Below are positions 1 to 7,862 of a stretch of DNA of 64,000 nucleotides, piece by piece. Made by a program: the position numbers and the translations under genes. This DNA is from an uncultured Lachnospiraceae bacterium. GTDB taxonomy: Bacteria > Bacillota > Clostridia > Lachnospirales > Lachnospiraceae. The stretch is from positions 1 to 64,000 of the forward strand of contig CAKXYI010000008.1 of NCBI GenBank assembly GCA_934899185.1, in the 5' to 3' direction. How positions within the stretch are numbered: the stretch's first letter is position 1; each line of letters begins with the position of its first letter. The notes below the pieces were generated by a model. It was not told the DNA's origin and ran no database searches. It saw nothing but the letters and a program-made list of their open reading frames with translations.

Positions 1-416
1 GCATGATCCAGTCTATGAAAATCCTATTGCAGCAAAATGATATTCATCTGTCTTTTGCACACGATCAGGAGATCTTTGTCTATGCCGATGAATATTCGGT
101 GGAACAGGTCATCAGCAATTACCTCAGCAATGCCATTCATTATGCTAAAAATGAAAAGAAGATCGATATCAAACTGACAAGAAATGAGCATGTTCTGCGT
201 ATCAGTGTATTTAACACCGGAGATCCGATTCCCCAGGAGAGCATGGAGCATATTTGGGACAAGTTTTACAAGGTGGATAAGGCGCGTACCAGAGAATATG
301 GTGGCACTGGAATCGGACTTTCCATCGTTAAGGCGATCATGGAGAGTATGGGGCAGGAATACGGCGTGCAAAATCACGAAAATGGCGTAGAATTCTGGTT
401 TGAAGTCGAGTGCTGA
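1..416 (+). CDS. Sensor histidine kinase, C-terminal part (5' end outside window)
   Basis: Only the catalytic ATPase end of a two-component sensor kinase is present; the reading frame is open at the left edge, so the sensor and dimerisation parts lie upstream. Counting from the first in-window Met (base 3), I see an N box (about residues 34-48, ISNYLSNAIHYA), a G1 box of the NTGDPI form (71-76) typical of VanS-like kinases, an F box (IWDKFYK, 84-90) and a G2 box (GGTGIGLSIVK, 100-110). These form the ATP-lid fold that phosphorylates the conserved His. The ligand cannot be inferred. The lipoprotein gene just downstream could belong to the same signalling locus, but it has its own candidate promoter. 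Confidence 0.9.
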   Translation, partial: MIQSMKILLQQNDIHLSFAHDQEIFVYADEYSVEQVISNYLSNAIHYAKNEKKIDIKLTRNEHVLRISVFNTGDPIPQESMEHIWDKFYKVDKARTREYGGTGIGLSIVKAIMESMGQEYGVQNHENGVEFWFEVEC

Positions 417-440
417 TTTCAGAAAAAGGACAAATTTTTG

Positions 441-469
441 TTGAATATTGCCAATAAGAATGATAACAT
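441..469 (+). promoter_or_regulatory. Candidate sigma-A promoter for the lipoprotein gene
   Basis: TTGAAT at 441-446, a 17-base spacer, and TAACAT at 464-469 preceded by TGA, an extended -10 arrangement. It lies 42 bases before the lipoprotein start. Inferred from sequence only. Confidence 0.4.
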
Positions 470-510
470 GATAGTATATATAGAACAATATCATGTGCAA
501 GGAGCGCAAT

Positions 511-1191
511 ATGAAATACAAGAAACAGTTTCTTTGTGGGTTGATGTTGTGTTTTTGTTTGTGCATGACCGGATGCGGCAAATTATATGTCATGACTGAT
601 GACGAAGAAAATCAGGTCGTGCTTTATGCTGCCAAGATGGTCTCCAAGTACAATCGCGCACAGGATACAGGATACTCTTATGTATCGGATGAGCATAAGG
701 ACAAACAAGAGGATACCGATGTGGGACAGACAGACGATGCACCGGTGGATGAGACACAACAGGAAAAATCACAGATGACATTGTCGGATGCTATTGGTAT
801 AGCCGGAATCAGTTTTTCATACCAGGGATATGATATATCCTCATCCTATGAAACGACTGATGTTGCCATACCGGATGCAGGAGAGGGCTATTCCTATCTG
901 ATCTTACATGTGCAGGTGACCAATACGACAGATCAGGCAGTGACGGTCGATCTGATCAACCAGCCGGTCACTTATCAGGTCAAGGTCAATGATGGGACAG
1001 CAATCGATGGTATCACGACACTTTCTATGGCAGATCTTTCTACCTATTATAACAAATCTTTTGGAGCGGGGGAGATGCAGGACACGGTACTTCTCTTTCA
1101 GGTCAGCCAGACCGAGTTAGAGTCTATTAATACGCTGCAACTACTGATTACCAAGGACGGACAGACAAATACGATTGATTTAAACAATTAG
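511..1191 (+). CDS. Putative lipoprotein with DUF4352-like domain
   Basis: 226-residue predicted secreted lipoprotein of unknown function. I chose the ATG at 511 because AAGGAG lies at 499-504; an in-frame ATG at 493 has no such site. Residues 1-22 are a lipoprotein signal peptide: basic N-terminus (KYKK), hydrophobic Cys-rich core, lipobox MTGC with acylated Cys22. A low-complexity Asp/Gln-rich linker (about 55-85) follows. The C-terminal half has the pattern of DUF4352-type Ig-like domains (GYSYLILHVQVTN followed by strands). Such domains occur in extracellular lipoproteins of Firmicutes, often without known role. It follows a histidine kinase fragment, so a cell-envelope sensing role is possible but unproven. 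Confidence 0.7.
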   Translation: MKYKKQFLCGLMLCFCLCMTGCGKLYVMTDDEENQVVLYAAKMVSKYNRAQDTGYSYVSDEHKDKQEDTDVGQTDDAPVDETQQEKSQMTLSDAIGIAGISFSYQGYDISSSYETTDVAIPDAGEGYSYLILHVQVTNTTDQAVTVDLINQPVTYQVKVNDGTAIDGITTLSMADLSTYYNKSFGAGEMQDTVLLFQVSQTELESINTLQLLITKDGQTNTIDLNN

Positions 1192-1227
1192 CATACATTG
1201 CCTAGATGGCATTTGGGAGGAAAAGGT

Positions 1228-2145
1228 ATGGACACTAATATTTTACTTGAGTCAGGAACAAACGAATTGGAGATTTTGGAGTTTAAGGTAGCGGATAACC
1301 ACTATGGTATCAACGTAGCTAAAATCCGTGAGATCTTACTGTATCAACCGGTCACTCCACTTCCAAATTCACATCCGTGTGTAGAAGGTATTTTTATGCC
1401 GCGAGACACGATGATTTCTGTTATTAACCTTCGCAGATGCCTGAATATTACTGAGCCGGCTGAGACAGATGGATTATTTATCATTACCAACTTCAACAAA
1501 TTAAACACAGCATTCCATGTAGATGAGGTACTTGGTATCCACAGAGTATCTTGGGAGAATATCATCAAGCCGGATGCGACCATCAGTGCAGATGACTCTG
1601 CAGTATCTACCGGTGTTGTCAAGTTGGATGACAAGTTGGTTGTAATCCTAGACTTTGAGAAGATCGTATCTGACATCAACCCGGAGACCGGACTTAAGGT
1701 TTCTGATATGGATAATTTTGAAGATAGAGACCGTAGTGCTTCCCCAATTCTGATTGCCGAAGATTCTCCGCTTTTGAGCAAGTTGATCTGTGAATGTCTG
1801 CGCAAGGCAGGATACACCAATCTGATTGTCAATATGAATGGTCAGGAAGCATGGGACAAATTGTGTGAGATGAATGAGCGTGGCACAGTCTTAGATGATG
1901 TACACTGTATCATTACAGATATTGAGATGCCACTGATGGATGGACACCGCCTGACCAAGTTGGTCAAGGAAAATGATGTCATGAAGAAGATTCCGGTGGT
2001 TATCTTCTCGTCTCTGATTAATGAAGAGATCAGACTTAAAGGAGAATCCCTTGGAGCGGATGCACAGTTGACAAAGCCGGAGATCGGTAAGTTGGTTTCA
2101 GCCATTGATGGATTGATTGAGAAATACGAAGCAAACCGCAAATAA
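1228..2145 (+). CDS. cheV: Chemotaxis protein CheV (CheW domain plus receiver)
   Basis: 305-residue coupling protein linking chemoreceptors to CheA, with a phosphorylatable receiver. The ATG at 1228 is preceded by GGGAGG at 1215-1220; an upstream in-frame ATG at 1198 would add ten unlikely residues. Residues 1-155 are a CheW-like domain (LEFKVADNHYGINVAKIREI). Residues 170-305 are a response-regulator receiver with the acidic pocket in ILIAEDSP, phosphoacceptor Asp231 in TDIEMP, and the conserved Lys in LTKPE. CheV acts at polar receptor arrays and tunes CheA output. No other che genes lie nearby, so it is a stand-alone locus. It implies a chemotactic, probably flagellated, organism. Confidence 0.93.
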   Translation: MDTNILLESGTNELEILEFKVADNHYGINVAKIREILLYQPVTPLPNSHPCVEGIFMPRDTMISVINLRRCLNITEPAETDGLFIITNFNKLNTAFHVDEVLGIHRVSWENIIKPDATISADDSAVSTGVVKLDDKLVVILDFEKIVSDINPETGLKVSDMDNFEDRDRSASPILIAEDSPLLSKLICECLRKAGYTNLIVNMNGQEAWDKLCEMNERGTVLDDVHCIITDIEMPLMDGHRLTKLVKENDVMKKIPVVIFSSLINEEIRLKGESLGADAQLTKPEIGKLVSAIDGLIEKYEANRK

Positions 2146-2159
2146 TATAAGGTTTAGAA

Positions 2160-2186
2160 AAGGGATGTGCTTTTGACACATCCCTT
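2160..2186 (+). terminator. Hairpin after cheV
   Basis: AAGGGATGTG (2160-2169) pairs perfectly with CACATCCCTT (2177-2186) around a 7-base loop. The downstream run is only weakly T-rich, so termination may be partial and the next gene could be co-transcribed. Confidence 0.55.
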
Positions 2187-2221
2187 ATCTGTATGTAAAT
2201 AACCATTTTGGAGGTAACAAT

Positions 2222-3943
2222 TTGGCTAATTCAGAAGATTACTTGGATAGTCTGTTGAATTCTGTACAGACCGTGCGCAAAGATGTCACGGATGCTCAAA
2301 AGCAGACAGAAGCAATCCTGAGAGAAAAACAGGAACAGAGAAATAAAATAAAGCCAGATGACGATTTTATGGAAGCCAGTGGAATTCGCGATTACAAGCC
2401 TGAACCGACCAGCCATGAAAATCTGCGCAAGGCATTATCAGAAGATGATTTTCTCAAGATGTTCGAGGAAGAACTGGGCGAGGATCTGGATCAGTCGGAT
2501 GACTTTATCCGTGAATTTGAAGATGAGATCGCACAGGATGAATTGGAATACGAAAAGTCGTTCCAAGAAGATGCTTCGGAAGAAGAAACCGCGGTGCCAG
2601 AAGAAATTATAGCAGAGGAAGATACGGCAGAGGAACCAGTCGATGATCAGGCTCCTGATGTGCAGGAAACCGATGAAGAAAGAACTACGGATGATACGGC
2701 ATCTTTTCTGGATAATATCGAAGAAGTCGTCAACAAGGCAAAAGAGCAGATCGAACAGGGCGATGATGACCTGCCGGCATTGGATGGCTATGGCGAAGAT
2801 GAGATGGATGCAGAGTTTGCCGAAGATCAGGAAGAAACGGTTGCAAAGGAGTCGATCGGCCAAGCGGGCGAGGACCTTCTAGCAAAGTATCTGCATATGA
2901 ATGAGGCGGCGGAATCGGATGTCGAGGAATCGCCATTGTTGGACGAAAACGATGAAGATATGGATCTCATGGGACTTTTGTCCGGGGATGAAGATCTGGA
3001 CGATATTGGTGCTTTGCTACAGGCAGACGGTGAGGGGCAGCCTTTAGAAGAAGCGCAGGAGACCTTTGAACAGTTGGCAGAACAGACAGATCCTTCCGCG
3101 GATGCGGTCACCGAAGACAGTCCGGCAGAAGGAGATGGGGTGCCGGGGAAAAAGGGCTTGGCTGCCTTGATCGATAAGATCAGATCCATCTTTAGCAAAA
3201 AGGAAAAAGAAAAAGATCAGGTCTTAGACATTTCTCAGACACCACAGGATGATCTGAATCAGGAAAATCTGGATATCTTAAAAGAACTTTCTGAGGCAGA
3301 ACAGAAATCCAAAAAGGCGAAAAAGGAAAAGAAGCCGAAAAAAGAGAAAAAGCCGAAAGAGCCAAAAGAAAAGAAGGTAAAGGTAAAGAAAGAAAAACCA
3401 CCGAAGCCACCAAAGGAGCCGGACAATTCTCCTAAGATCCCAGCCAAGGTCATTGTTATCTTCCTGGTACTGGCGGTCTCTATCGTTGCGCTGATCACAC
3501 TCGCACAACATATGATGGGATATAAATTATCCTTAAATGATGCGAGAACCGCATATAATGCAGGAGATTACTTTACATCCTACGAAGATTTGATGGGTAT
3601 GGATCTAAAAGAGGCAGATGAAGAACTTTTCAAGAAAGCGAGACTTTTGGGCGATTTGCAAAAACGGGATCAGGAATATCAGGTCTTTGTAAAAAGACAG
3701 AAGTATGATCTGGCATTGGATTCTCTGGTAATAGGCGTTGCCAGATATGAGGAGAATTTGGACGAGGCAAAAGAACTTGGCATTGAGGATGAATACACCA
3801 AGTTGGGAGATGCATTAGCAGAACTTTTGCAGGATCAATATGGCGTATCAAGCGAGGATGCGGTCGCTATGTACCAGTTGAACCGCGAAGATTATTCGAT
3901 CCGCATTGATGAGATCATCGCATCCTTGCATTTAGATGACTAA
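2222..3943 (+). CDS. Large acidic single-pass membrane protein, function unknown
   Basis: 573 residues starting at TTG 2222, supported by GGAGG at 2210-2214. I do not recognise a family. Residues 1-45 look like an amphipathic coiled segment. Residues about 46-320 are extremely Asp/Glu-rich and low complexity. Residues about 360-400 are a Lys/Pro-rich tract built of repeated KKEKKPK-like units. One transmembrane helix follows (about 406-431, VIVIFLVLAVSIVALI), then an outer domain of about 140 residues with helical, TPR-like periodicity. Predicted topology is N-terminus inside, C-terminus outside. It follows cheV and precedes hisH, which gives no clear functional hint. The charge segregation suggests a scaffold or an electrostatic regulator, but that is speculation. 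Confidence 0.75.
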   Translation: MANSEDYLDSLLNSVQTVRKDVTDAQKQTEAILREKQEQRNKIKPDDDFMEASGIRDYKPEPTSHENLRKALSEDDFLKMFEEELGEDLDQSDDFIREFEDEIAQDELEYEKSFQEDASEEETAVPEEIIAEEDTAEEPVDDQAPDVQETDEERTTDDTASFLDNIEEVVNKAKEQIEQGDDDLPALDGYGEDEMDAEFAEDQEETVAKESIGQAGEDLLAKYLHMNEAAESDVEESPLLDENDEDMDLMGLLSGDEDLDDIGALLQADGEGQPLEEAQETFEQLAEQTDPSADAVTEDSPAEGDGVPGKKGLAALIDKIRSIFSKKEKEKDQVLDISQTPQDDLNQENLDILKELSEAEQKSKKAKKEKKPKKEKKPKEPKEKKVKVKKEKPPKPPKEPDNSPKIPAKVIVIFLVLAVSIVALITLAQHMMGYKLSLNDARTAYNAGDYFTSYEDLMGMDLKEADEELFKKARLLGDLQKRDQEYQVFVKRQKYDLALDSLVIGVARYEENLDEAKELGIEDEYTKLGDALAELLQDQYGVSSEDAVAMYQLNREDYSIRIDEIIASLHLDD

Positions 3944-3960
3944 GAGGAAAAGGACAAGAT

Positions 3961-4566
3961 ATGATAGCAATACTTGATTATGATGCCGGCAACATCAAAA
4001 GTGTAGAAAAAGCATTGAACCATCTGGGACAGGAGACCGTTTTGACAAGGGATTTTCATGAGATCCAGCAGGCGGATAAGGTCATCCTGCCAGGAGTAGG
4101 ATCCTTTGGTGATGCGATGGCGCACCTCAAGAAATACGAATTGGATCGTGCCATCCGGGAAGTCATTGTCGAGAAGAAACCCTTCCTTGGCATATGCCTG
4201 GGACTGCAACTTCTGTTTGAAGCAAGTCAGGAGACAGAGGGCGTTGAGGGGCTTGGCATTTTAAAGGGACAGTGTCTGCGGATCCCGGAAAAAGAGGGAC
4301 TTAAGATCCCGCATATTGGGTGGAATTCTCTGGATTTTCTATCAGAGGGAAGACTCTTTTCCGGTATTTCAGAGGGGGCTTACGTTTATTTTGTCCACTC
4401 TTATTACCTTCAGGCGGAGGAGCCTTCCATCGTAAAAGCGACCTGCCAGTATGGTGTGCAGATCCATGCATCGGTGGAAAAGGACAATGTGTTTGCCTGT
4501 CAGTTCCACCCGGAGAAAAGCGGGGAAGTCGGACTGGCGATCTTGCAGAATTTTGCGGATTTATAA
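3961..4566 (+). CDS. hisH: Imidazole glycerol phosphate synthase, glutaminase subunit
   Basis: 201-residue class I glutamine amidotransferase. It hydrolyses glutamine and channels ammonia to HisF, which makes imidazole glycerol phosphate and AICAR in histidine synthesis. Catalytic triad visible: Cys79 in GICLGLQ, His183 and Glu185 in FHPEKSG. The oxyanion strand PGVGSFGDAM is at 44-53. The ATG at 3961 follows GAGGAAAAGGA. The hisF partner starts 22 bases downstream, so the two subunits are made together. No other his genes are in the window, so the pathway is dispersed or this pair was separated from a larger his operon. Confidence 0.97.
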   Translation: MIAILDYDAGNIKSVEKALNHLGQETVLTRDFHEIQQADKVILPGVGSFGDAMAHLKKYELDRAIREVIVEKKPFLGICLGLQLLFEASQETEGVEGLGILKGQCLRIPEKEGLKIPHIGWNSLDFLSEGRLFSGISEGAYVYFVHSYYLQAEEPSIVKATCQYGVQIHASVEKDNVFACQFHPEKSGEVGLAILQNFADL

Positions 4567-4588
4567 GAGATAGGAAGCGTGAGGATAT

Positions 4589-5350
4589 ATGTTTACCAAA
4601 CGAATCATACCATGTCTGGACGTCAAGGACGGCAGAGTGGTCAAGGGTGTTAATTTTGTAGATTTAAAAGATGCCGGAGATCCGGTGGAGATTGCGGCTG
4701 CCTATGATAAGGCAGGGGCGGATGAAGTGGTCTTTTTGGATATCACGGCTTCTAGCGATCACCGGGCTACGGTGGTAGATATGGTGCGCAAGGTGGCAGC
4801 TAATGTCTTTATCCCTTTTACGGTAGGTGGCGGGATCCGCAGTGTAGAAGATTTCCGCATCCTGCTTCGGGAGGGGGCAGATAAGATATCGATCAATTCT
4901 TCTGCCTTAAACCGTCCGGAACTGATCTCGGAAGCGGCAGACAAGTTTGGTAGTCAGTGTGTTGTAGTTGCAATCGATGCCAAAAAGCGTGCAGACGGCA
5001 GTGGCTGGAATGTATATAAAAATGGTGGTCGGATTGATGTCGGTCTGGATGCTATCGCCTGGGCAAAAAAGGCAGAAGCCTTGGGGGCAGGAGAGATCCT
5101 TTTGACCAGTATGGATTGTGACGGCACCAAGTCCGGTTATGACATTGCACTCACCAGAAGCATTGCTGAGGCGGTTTCCATTCCGGTGATTGCTTCCGGT
5201 GGAGCGGGCACCAAGGAACATTTTTACGATGCTTTGACAGAGGGAAAAGCAGATGCGGCTCTGGCGGCATCCTTATTTCACTACAAAGAATTAGAGATCA
5301 TGGATCTAAAAGCATATCTGGCAGAAAGAGGTGTATCTGTCAGAAGATAA
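4589..5350 (+). CDS. hisF: Imidazole glycerol phosphate synthase, cyclase subunit
   Basis: 253-residue (beta/alpha)8 barrel, the full family length. It converts PRFAR and ammonia from HisH into imidazole glycerol phosphate and AICAR. Catalytic Asp11 ([15 protein letters not shown]) and Asp130 (VVVAIDAKK) are present, as are the phosphate-binding loops GGGIRS (80-85) and the later ASGGAG. The AICAR by-product re-enters purine synthesis through the purH gene at 7863 in this window. Translationally close to hisH. Confidence 0.97.
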   Translation: MFTKRIIPCLDVKDGRVVKGVNFVDLKDAGDPVEIAAAYDKAGADEVVFLDITASSDHRATVVDMVRKVAANVFIPFTVGGGIRSVEDFRILLREGADKISINSSALNRPELISEAADKFGSQCVVVAIDAKKRADGSGWNVYKNGGRIDVGLDAIAWAKKAEALGAGEILLTSMDCDGTKSGYDIALTRSIAEAVSIPVIASGGAGTKEHFYDALTEGKADAALAASLFHYKELEIMDLKAYLAERGVSVRR

Positions 5351-5364
5351 AGGAGAGATGGCAT

Positions 5365-6045
5365 ATGCCTGCAATTTCAAATGACTGGCTGACACCGCTC
5401 AGTCAGGAATTTCGTAAACCTTACTACAAGAAATTATATGAGACGATTCTGGAAGAATACAAAAAGGGACCGGTATTCCCACCGGCGGACGATATTTTCA
5501 ATGCCTTTCATCTGACACCGCTTTCAGATGTCAAGGTCGTGATCTTAGGTCAGGATCCTTATCATAACTATAATCAGGCACATGGCTTGTGTTTCTCCGT
5601 CCGACCGGAGGTAGAGATTCCACCATCCCTTGTCAATATCTACAAAGAATTGCAGGATGATCTGGGATGCTATATTCCCAATAATGGCTATCTGGTCAAA
5701 TGGGCAGAGCAGGGAGTTCTTCTTTTAAATACCGTACTTACCGTACGGGCACATCAGGCAAATTCCCATCAGAACATTGGCTGGGAGAAGTTTACGGATG
5801 CAGTGATCCGCATTGTAGACAAACAAGAGCAGCCGATCGTTTTCCTGCTCTGGGGCAGACCGGCACAGATGAAAAAGAAACTTTTGACACCAAATCCCAA
5901 TCATTTGATCCTGGAGGCACCGCATCCGAGTCCGCTTTCGGCTTATCGAGGATTTTTTGGATGCAAGCATTTTTCCCGGGCCAATGCTTTCTTGGAGGCA
6001 CATGGCGCAGCACCTATTGACTGGCAGATTGAAAATATTGTATAA
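5365..6045 (+). CDS. ung: Uracil-DNA glycosylase, family 1
   Basis: 226 residues; removes uracil from DNA and starts base-excision repair. Motif A is GQDPYHNYNQAHG with the water-activating Asp64. Motif B is HPSPLSAYRG with His187, and the leucine intercalation loop lies in it. The ATG at 5365 is preceded by AAGGAGAG. It lies 14 bases after hisF and may ride on that transcript. All catalytic residues appear intact. Confidence 0.97.
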   Translation: MPAISNDWLTPLSQEFRKPYYKKLYETILEEYKKGPVFPPADDIFNAFHLTPLSDVKVVILGQDPYHNYNQAHGLCFSVRPEVEIPPSLVNIYKELQDDLGCYIPNNGYLVKWAEQGVLLLNTVLTVRAHQANSHQNIGWEKFTDAVIRIVDKQEQPIVFLLWGRPAQMKKKLLTPNPNHLILEAPHPSPLSAYRGFFGCKHFSRANAFLEAHGAAPIDWQIENIV

Positions 6046-6046
6046 T
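6017..6046 (+). promoter_or_regulatory. Candidate promoter inside the 3' end of ung
   Basis: TTGACT (6017-6022), an 18-base spacer and a perfect TATAAT (6041-6046) that overlaps the ung stop codon. It would give the FliD-C-like gene at 6155 its own transcript with a leader of about 100 bases. Confidence 0.5.
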
Positions 6047-6154
6047 TTGTACAGGATTAGGCGAAAAAGGTTATGAAAGCAAGTTTTTTTACCGAAAGTA
6101 AGTATAGAAGTAAGTGACGTACATGGATGTTTTTTTATCAAAGGAGTGATGAAA

Positions 6155-6916
6155 ATGGGACTTACCGTATCAGGATATGATTCTTCCAGCATCAGCACAC
6201 TGTTCTCCAGTTTGAACAGTTCAAACAGTAGTGGTGGATCATCTATTTCCTCTATGACCAGTCTTTTAGGGGAATACAATAGTATCCAATCAGGTTCTTA
6301 TTTCAAGTTGCTTCGCTCTTATTACACACCAAAGAGCGGAACAGATACGACGACAGCGACCAATAAGGACAAGTTACAGACGACGGACAAGCAGATGGCA
6401 GAGTGGAAAAGCGATGCTACCGATTTGTCGGATGCGGCGAATGCACTTTTGAAAAAGGGTACTGATTCCTTATTCAGCAAGGTAGAGACAAAGGATGCGG
6501 ATGGCAAGACCACCTATGGTTATGATACAGACAAGATTTACTCAGCAGTCAAGGAGTTTGCTGATGCCTACAATGACATGATCGATAGTGGAGACGGTGC
6601 CAGTCTTTCCGGTGTACGCTCTGCGGTATCCGGTATGGAGGGATTGACTTCTTCCAATTCTTCTATTTTAAAGAGTGTTGGTATCAGTGTAGGCAGCAAT
6701 GGGCATTTATCTGTGGATGAGACAACCTTTAAAAAGTCAGATATGACGGTTGCCAAGTCTTTATTCCAGACATCCGGGGGCTATGGTTATCAGATTTCTG
6801 CCAAGGCTTCCATGGTCAGAAGCAGTGTACTTTCACAGGCTTCCAGTGGCTCTTATACCAGAACGGGTGCCATTTCCATGAATGACCTTATGTCAACCTA
6901 TAGTTCTTATATTTAA
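6155..6916 (+). CDS. FliD C-terminal-like (flagellar cap-like) protein
   Basis: 253 residues from ATG 6155. GTG 6146 and ATG 6149 are also in frame, but AAGGAG at 6141-6146 fits 6155 best. The N-terminal 60 residues are Ser/Gly-rich. From about residue 120 the protein resembles the C-terminal domain of hook-associated protein 2: KEFADAYNDMID, later VGISVGSNGHLSVDE, then AKSLFQ, the order seen in FliD (GI..DGTLS.D...LF). The FliD N-terminal domain is absent and the protein is much shorter than a filament cap. It is flanked by no flagellar genes. It could be a secreted or surface protein derived from FliD, exported by the flagellar apparatus or otherwise; the function is not known. Confidence 0.65.
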   Translation: MGLTVSGYDSSSISTLFSSLNSSNSSGGSSISSMTSLLGEYNSIQSGSYFKLLRSYYTPKSGTDTTTATNKDKLQTTDKQMAEWKSDATDLSDAANALLKKGTDSLFSKVETKDADGKTTYGYDTDKIYSAVKEFADAYNDMIDSGDGASLSGVRSAVSGMEGLTSSNSSILKSVGISVGSNGHLSVDETTFKKSDMTVAKSLFQTSGGYGYQISAKASMVRSSVLSQASSGSYTRTGAISMNDLMSTYSSYI

Positions 6917-6927
6917 TATGATTGATG

Positions 6928-6965
6928 ATAGAGCCGGACTCCGGAAGGAGACTGGCTCTATTTTT
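6928..6965 (+). terminator. Rho-independent terminator after FliD-like gene
   Basis: ATAGAGCC (6928-6935) pairs with GGCTCTAT (6954-6961), followed by TTTTA. An inner imperfect stem strengthens it. Confidence 0.85.
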
Positions 6966-6983
6966 ATAATGATACTTATAAAT

Positions 6984-7061
6984 AAACGGCGTGTGATAAG
7001 ATAGACTAATCAATCACATTAGGAAAAGCGCATAGTAAAAAACGGCGCGATACGTTATAAT
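6984..7061 (+). promoter_or_regulatory. purO leader region with duplicated AAACGGCG and a TATAAT box
   Basis: The octamer AAACGGCG occurs twice, at 6984-6991 and 7040-7047, 56 bases apart. The second copy is just upstream of a consensus -10, TATAAT (7056-7061). No convincing -35 is seen, which would fit an activator-dependent or repressor-overlapped promoter. The purine riboswitch core was looked for and not seen. Confidence 0.35.
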
Positions 7062-7116
7062 CATCTTATGTAACAAGCCATATAGCATAGACTAGAAAAT
7101 TTTAGGAGGTTATTTC

Positions 7117-7830
7117 ATGGAAATGTTATCATTAGAAGCGGAATTACAGTCAAATGCCTATCCGGGCAGAGGTATCGTGATCGGTAAGACACCGGATGGA
7201 ACGAAGGCAGTGACCGCCTATTTTATCATGGGCAGAAGTGAGAACAGCCGTAATCGAGTTTTTGTGGAGGACGGAGAAGGCATCCGCACGCAGGCATTTG
7301 ATCCATCCAAGTTGAGTGATCCAAGCCTGATCATTTATGCGCCTGTCCGCGTGCTTGGAAACAAGACCATCGTTACCAATGGCGACCAGACAGATACGAT
7401 CTACGAACTCATGGACAAGCAGATGACATTTGAGCAGTCCCTGCGTACCAGAGAGTTTGAGCCGGACGGACCAAACTATACTCCTAGAATTTCAGGTATC
7501 ATGCATATCAAGGACGGAAAATACAATTACGCCATGTCTATTTTAAAGAGTAACAATGGCAACCCGGATGCTTGCAATCGATATACCTTTGCCTATGAGA
7601 ATCCGGTCGCAGGCGAGGGACATTTTATCCATACTTACAAGTGTGACGGCAATCCACTTCCGAGTTTTGAAGGCGAGCCGAAACTGGTTGCAATCGAAGA
7701 CAATATGGATGCTTTTGCAGACAAGATCTGGAAGTCTTTAAATGAGGACAATAAAGTTTCTTTGTTTGTGCGTTATATTGATATTGCAACAGGAAAATAT
7801 GAGTCAAAGATCATCAACAAGAACAAGTAG
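7117..7830 (+). CDS. purO: IMP cyclohydrolase, PurO-like (archaeal-type family)
   Basis: 237 residues; start at ATG 7117 with a strong AGGAGG. I read this as the stand-alone IMP cyclohydrolase family (COG3363-like): NAYPGRGIVIG near the N-terminus, then MGRSENSRNR and a conserved YAPVRVLG. It would close FAICAR to IMP, the last step of purine synthesis, in the cytoplasm. The next gene, 32 bases on, is AICAR formyltransferase lacking the usual fused cyclohydrolase domain, so the two together replace bifunctional PurH. The assignment rests on recognised family resemblance and this complementary context. Confidence 0.85.
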   Translation: MEMLSLEAELQSNAYPGRGIVIGKTPDGTKAVTAYFIMGRSENSRNRVFVEDGEGIRTQAFDPSKLSDPSLIIYAPVRVLGNKTIVTNGDQTDTIYELMDKQMTFEQSLRTREFEPDGPNYTPRISGIMHIKDGKYNYAMSILKSNNGNPDACNRYTFAYENPVAGEGHFIHTYKCDGNPLPSFEGEPKLVAIEDNMDAFADKIWKSLNEDNKVSLFVRYIDIATGKYESKIINKNK

Positions 7831-7862
7831 AATAGTATTGATTATATAAAGGGGACGAAAAT

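Noticed and set aside
24..593. 189-codon minus-strand frame over the kinase fragment and lipoprotein promoter
   Set aside because: It runs antisense to a clear histidine kinase with motifs in the correct frame; no family likeness.
3300..3420. Tandem DNA repeat in the Lys-rich tract of the acidic membrane protein
   Set aside because: The units (AAA/AAG Lys and CCG/CCA Pro codons) reflect low-complexity protein sequence and are not regular DNA repeats.
6962..7116. Purine riboswitch or tandem promoter before purO
   Set aside because: The conserved riboswitch core was not found, and only one -10 box is convincing.
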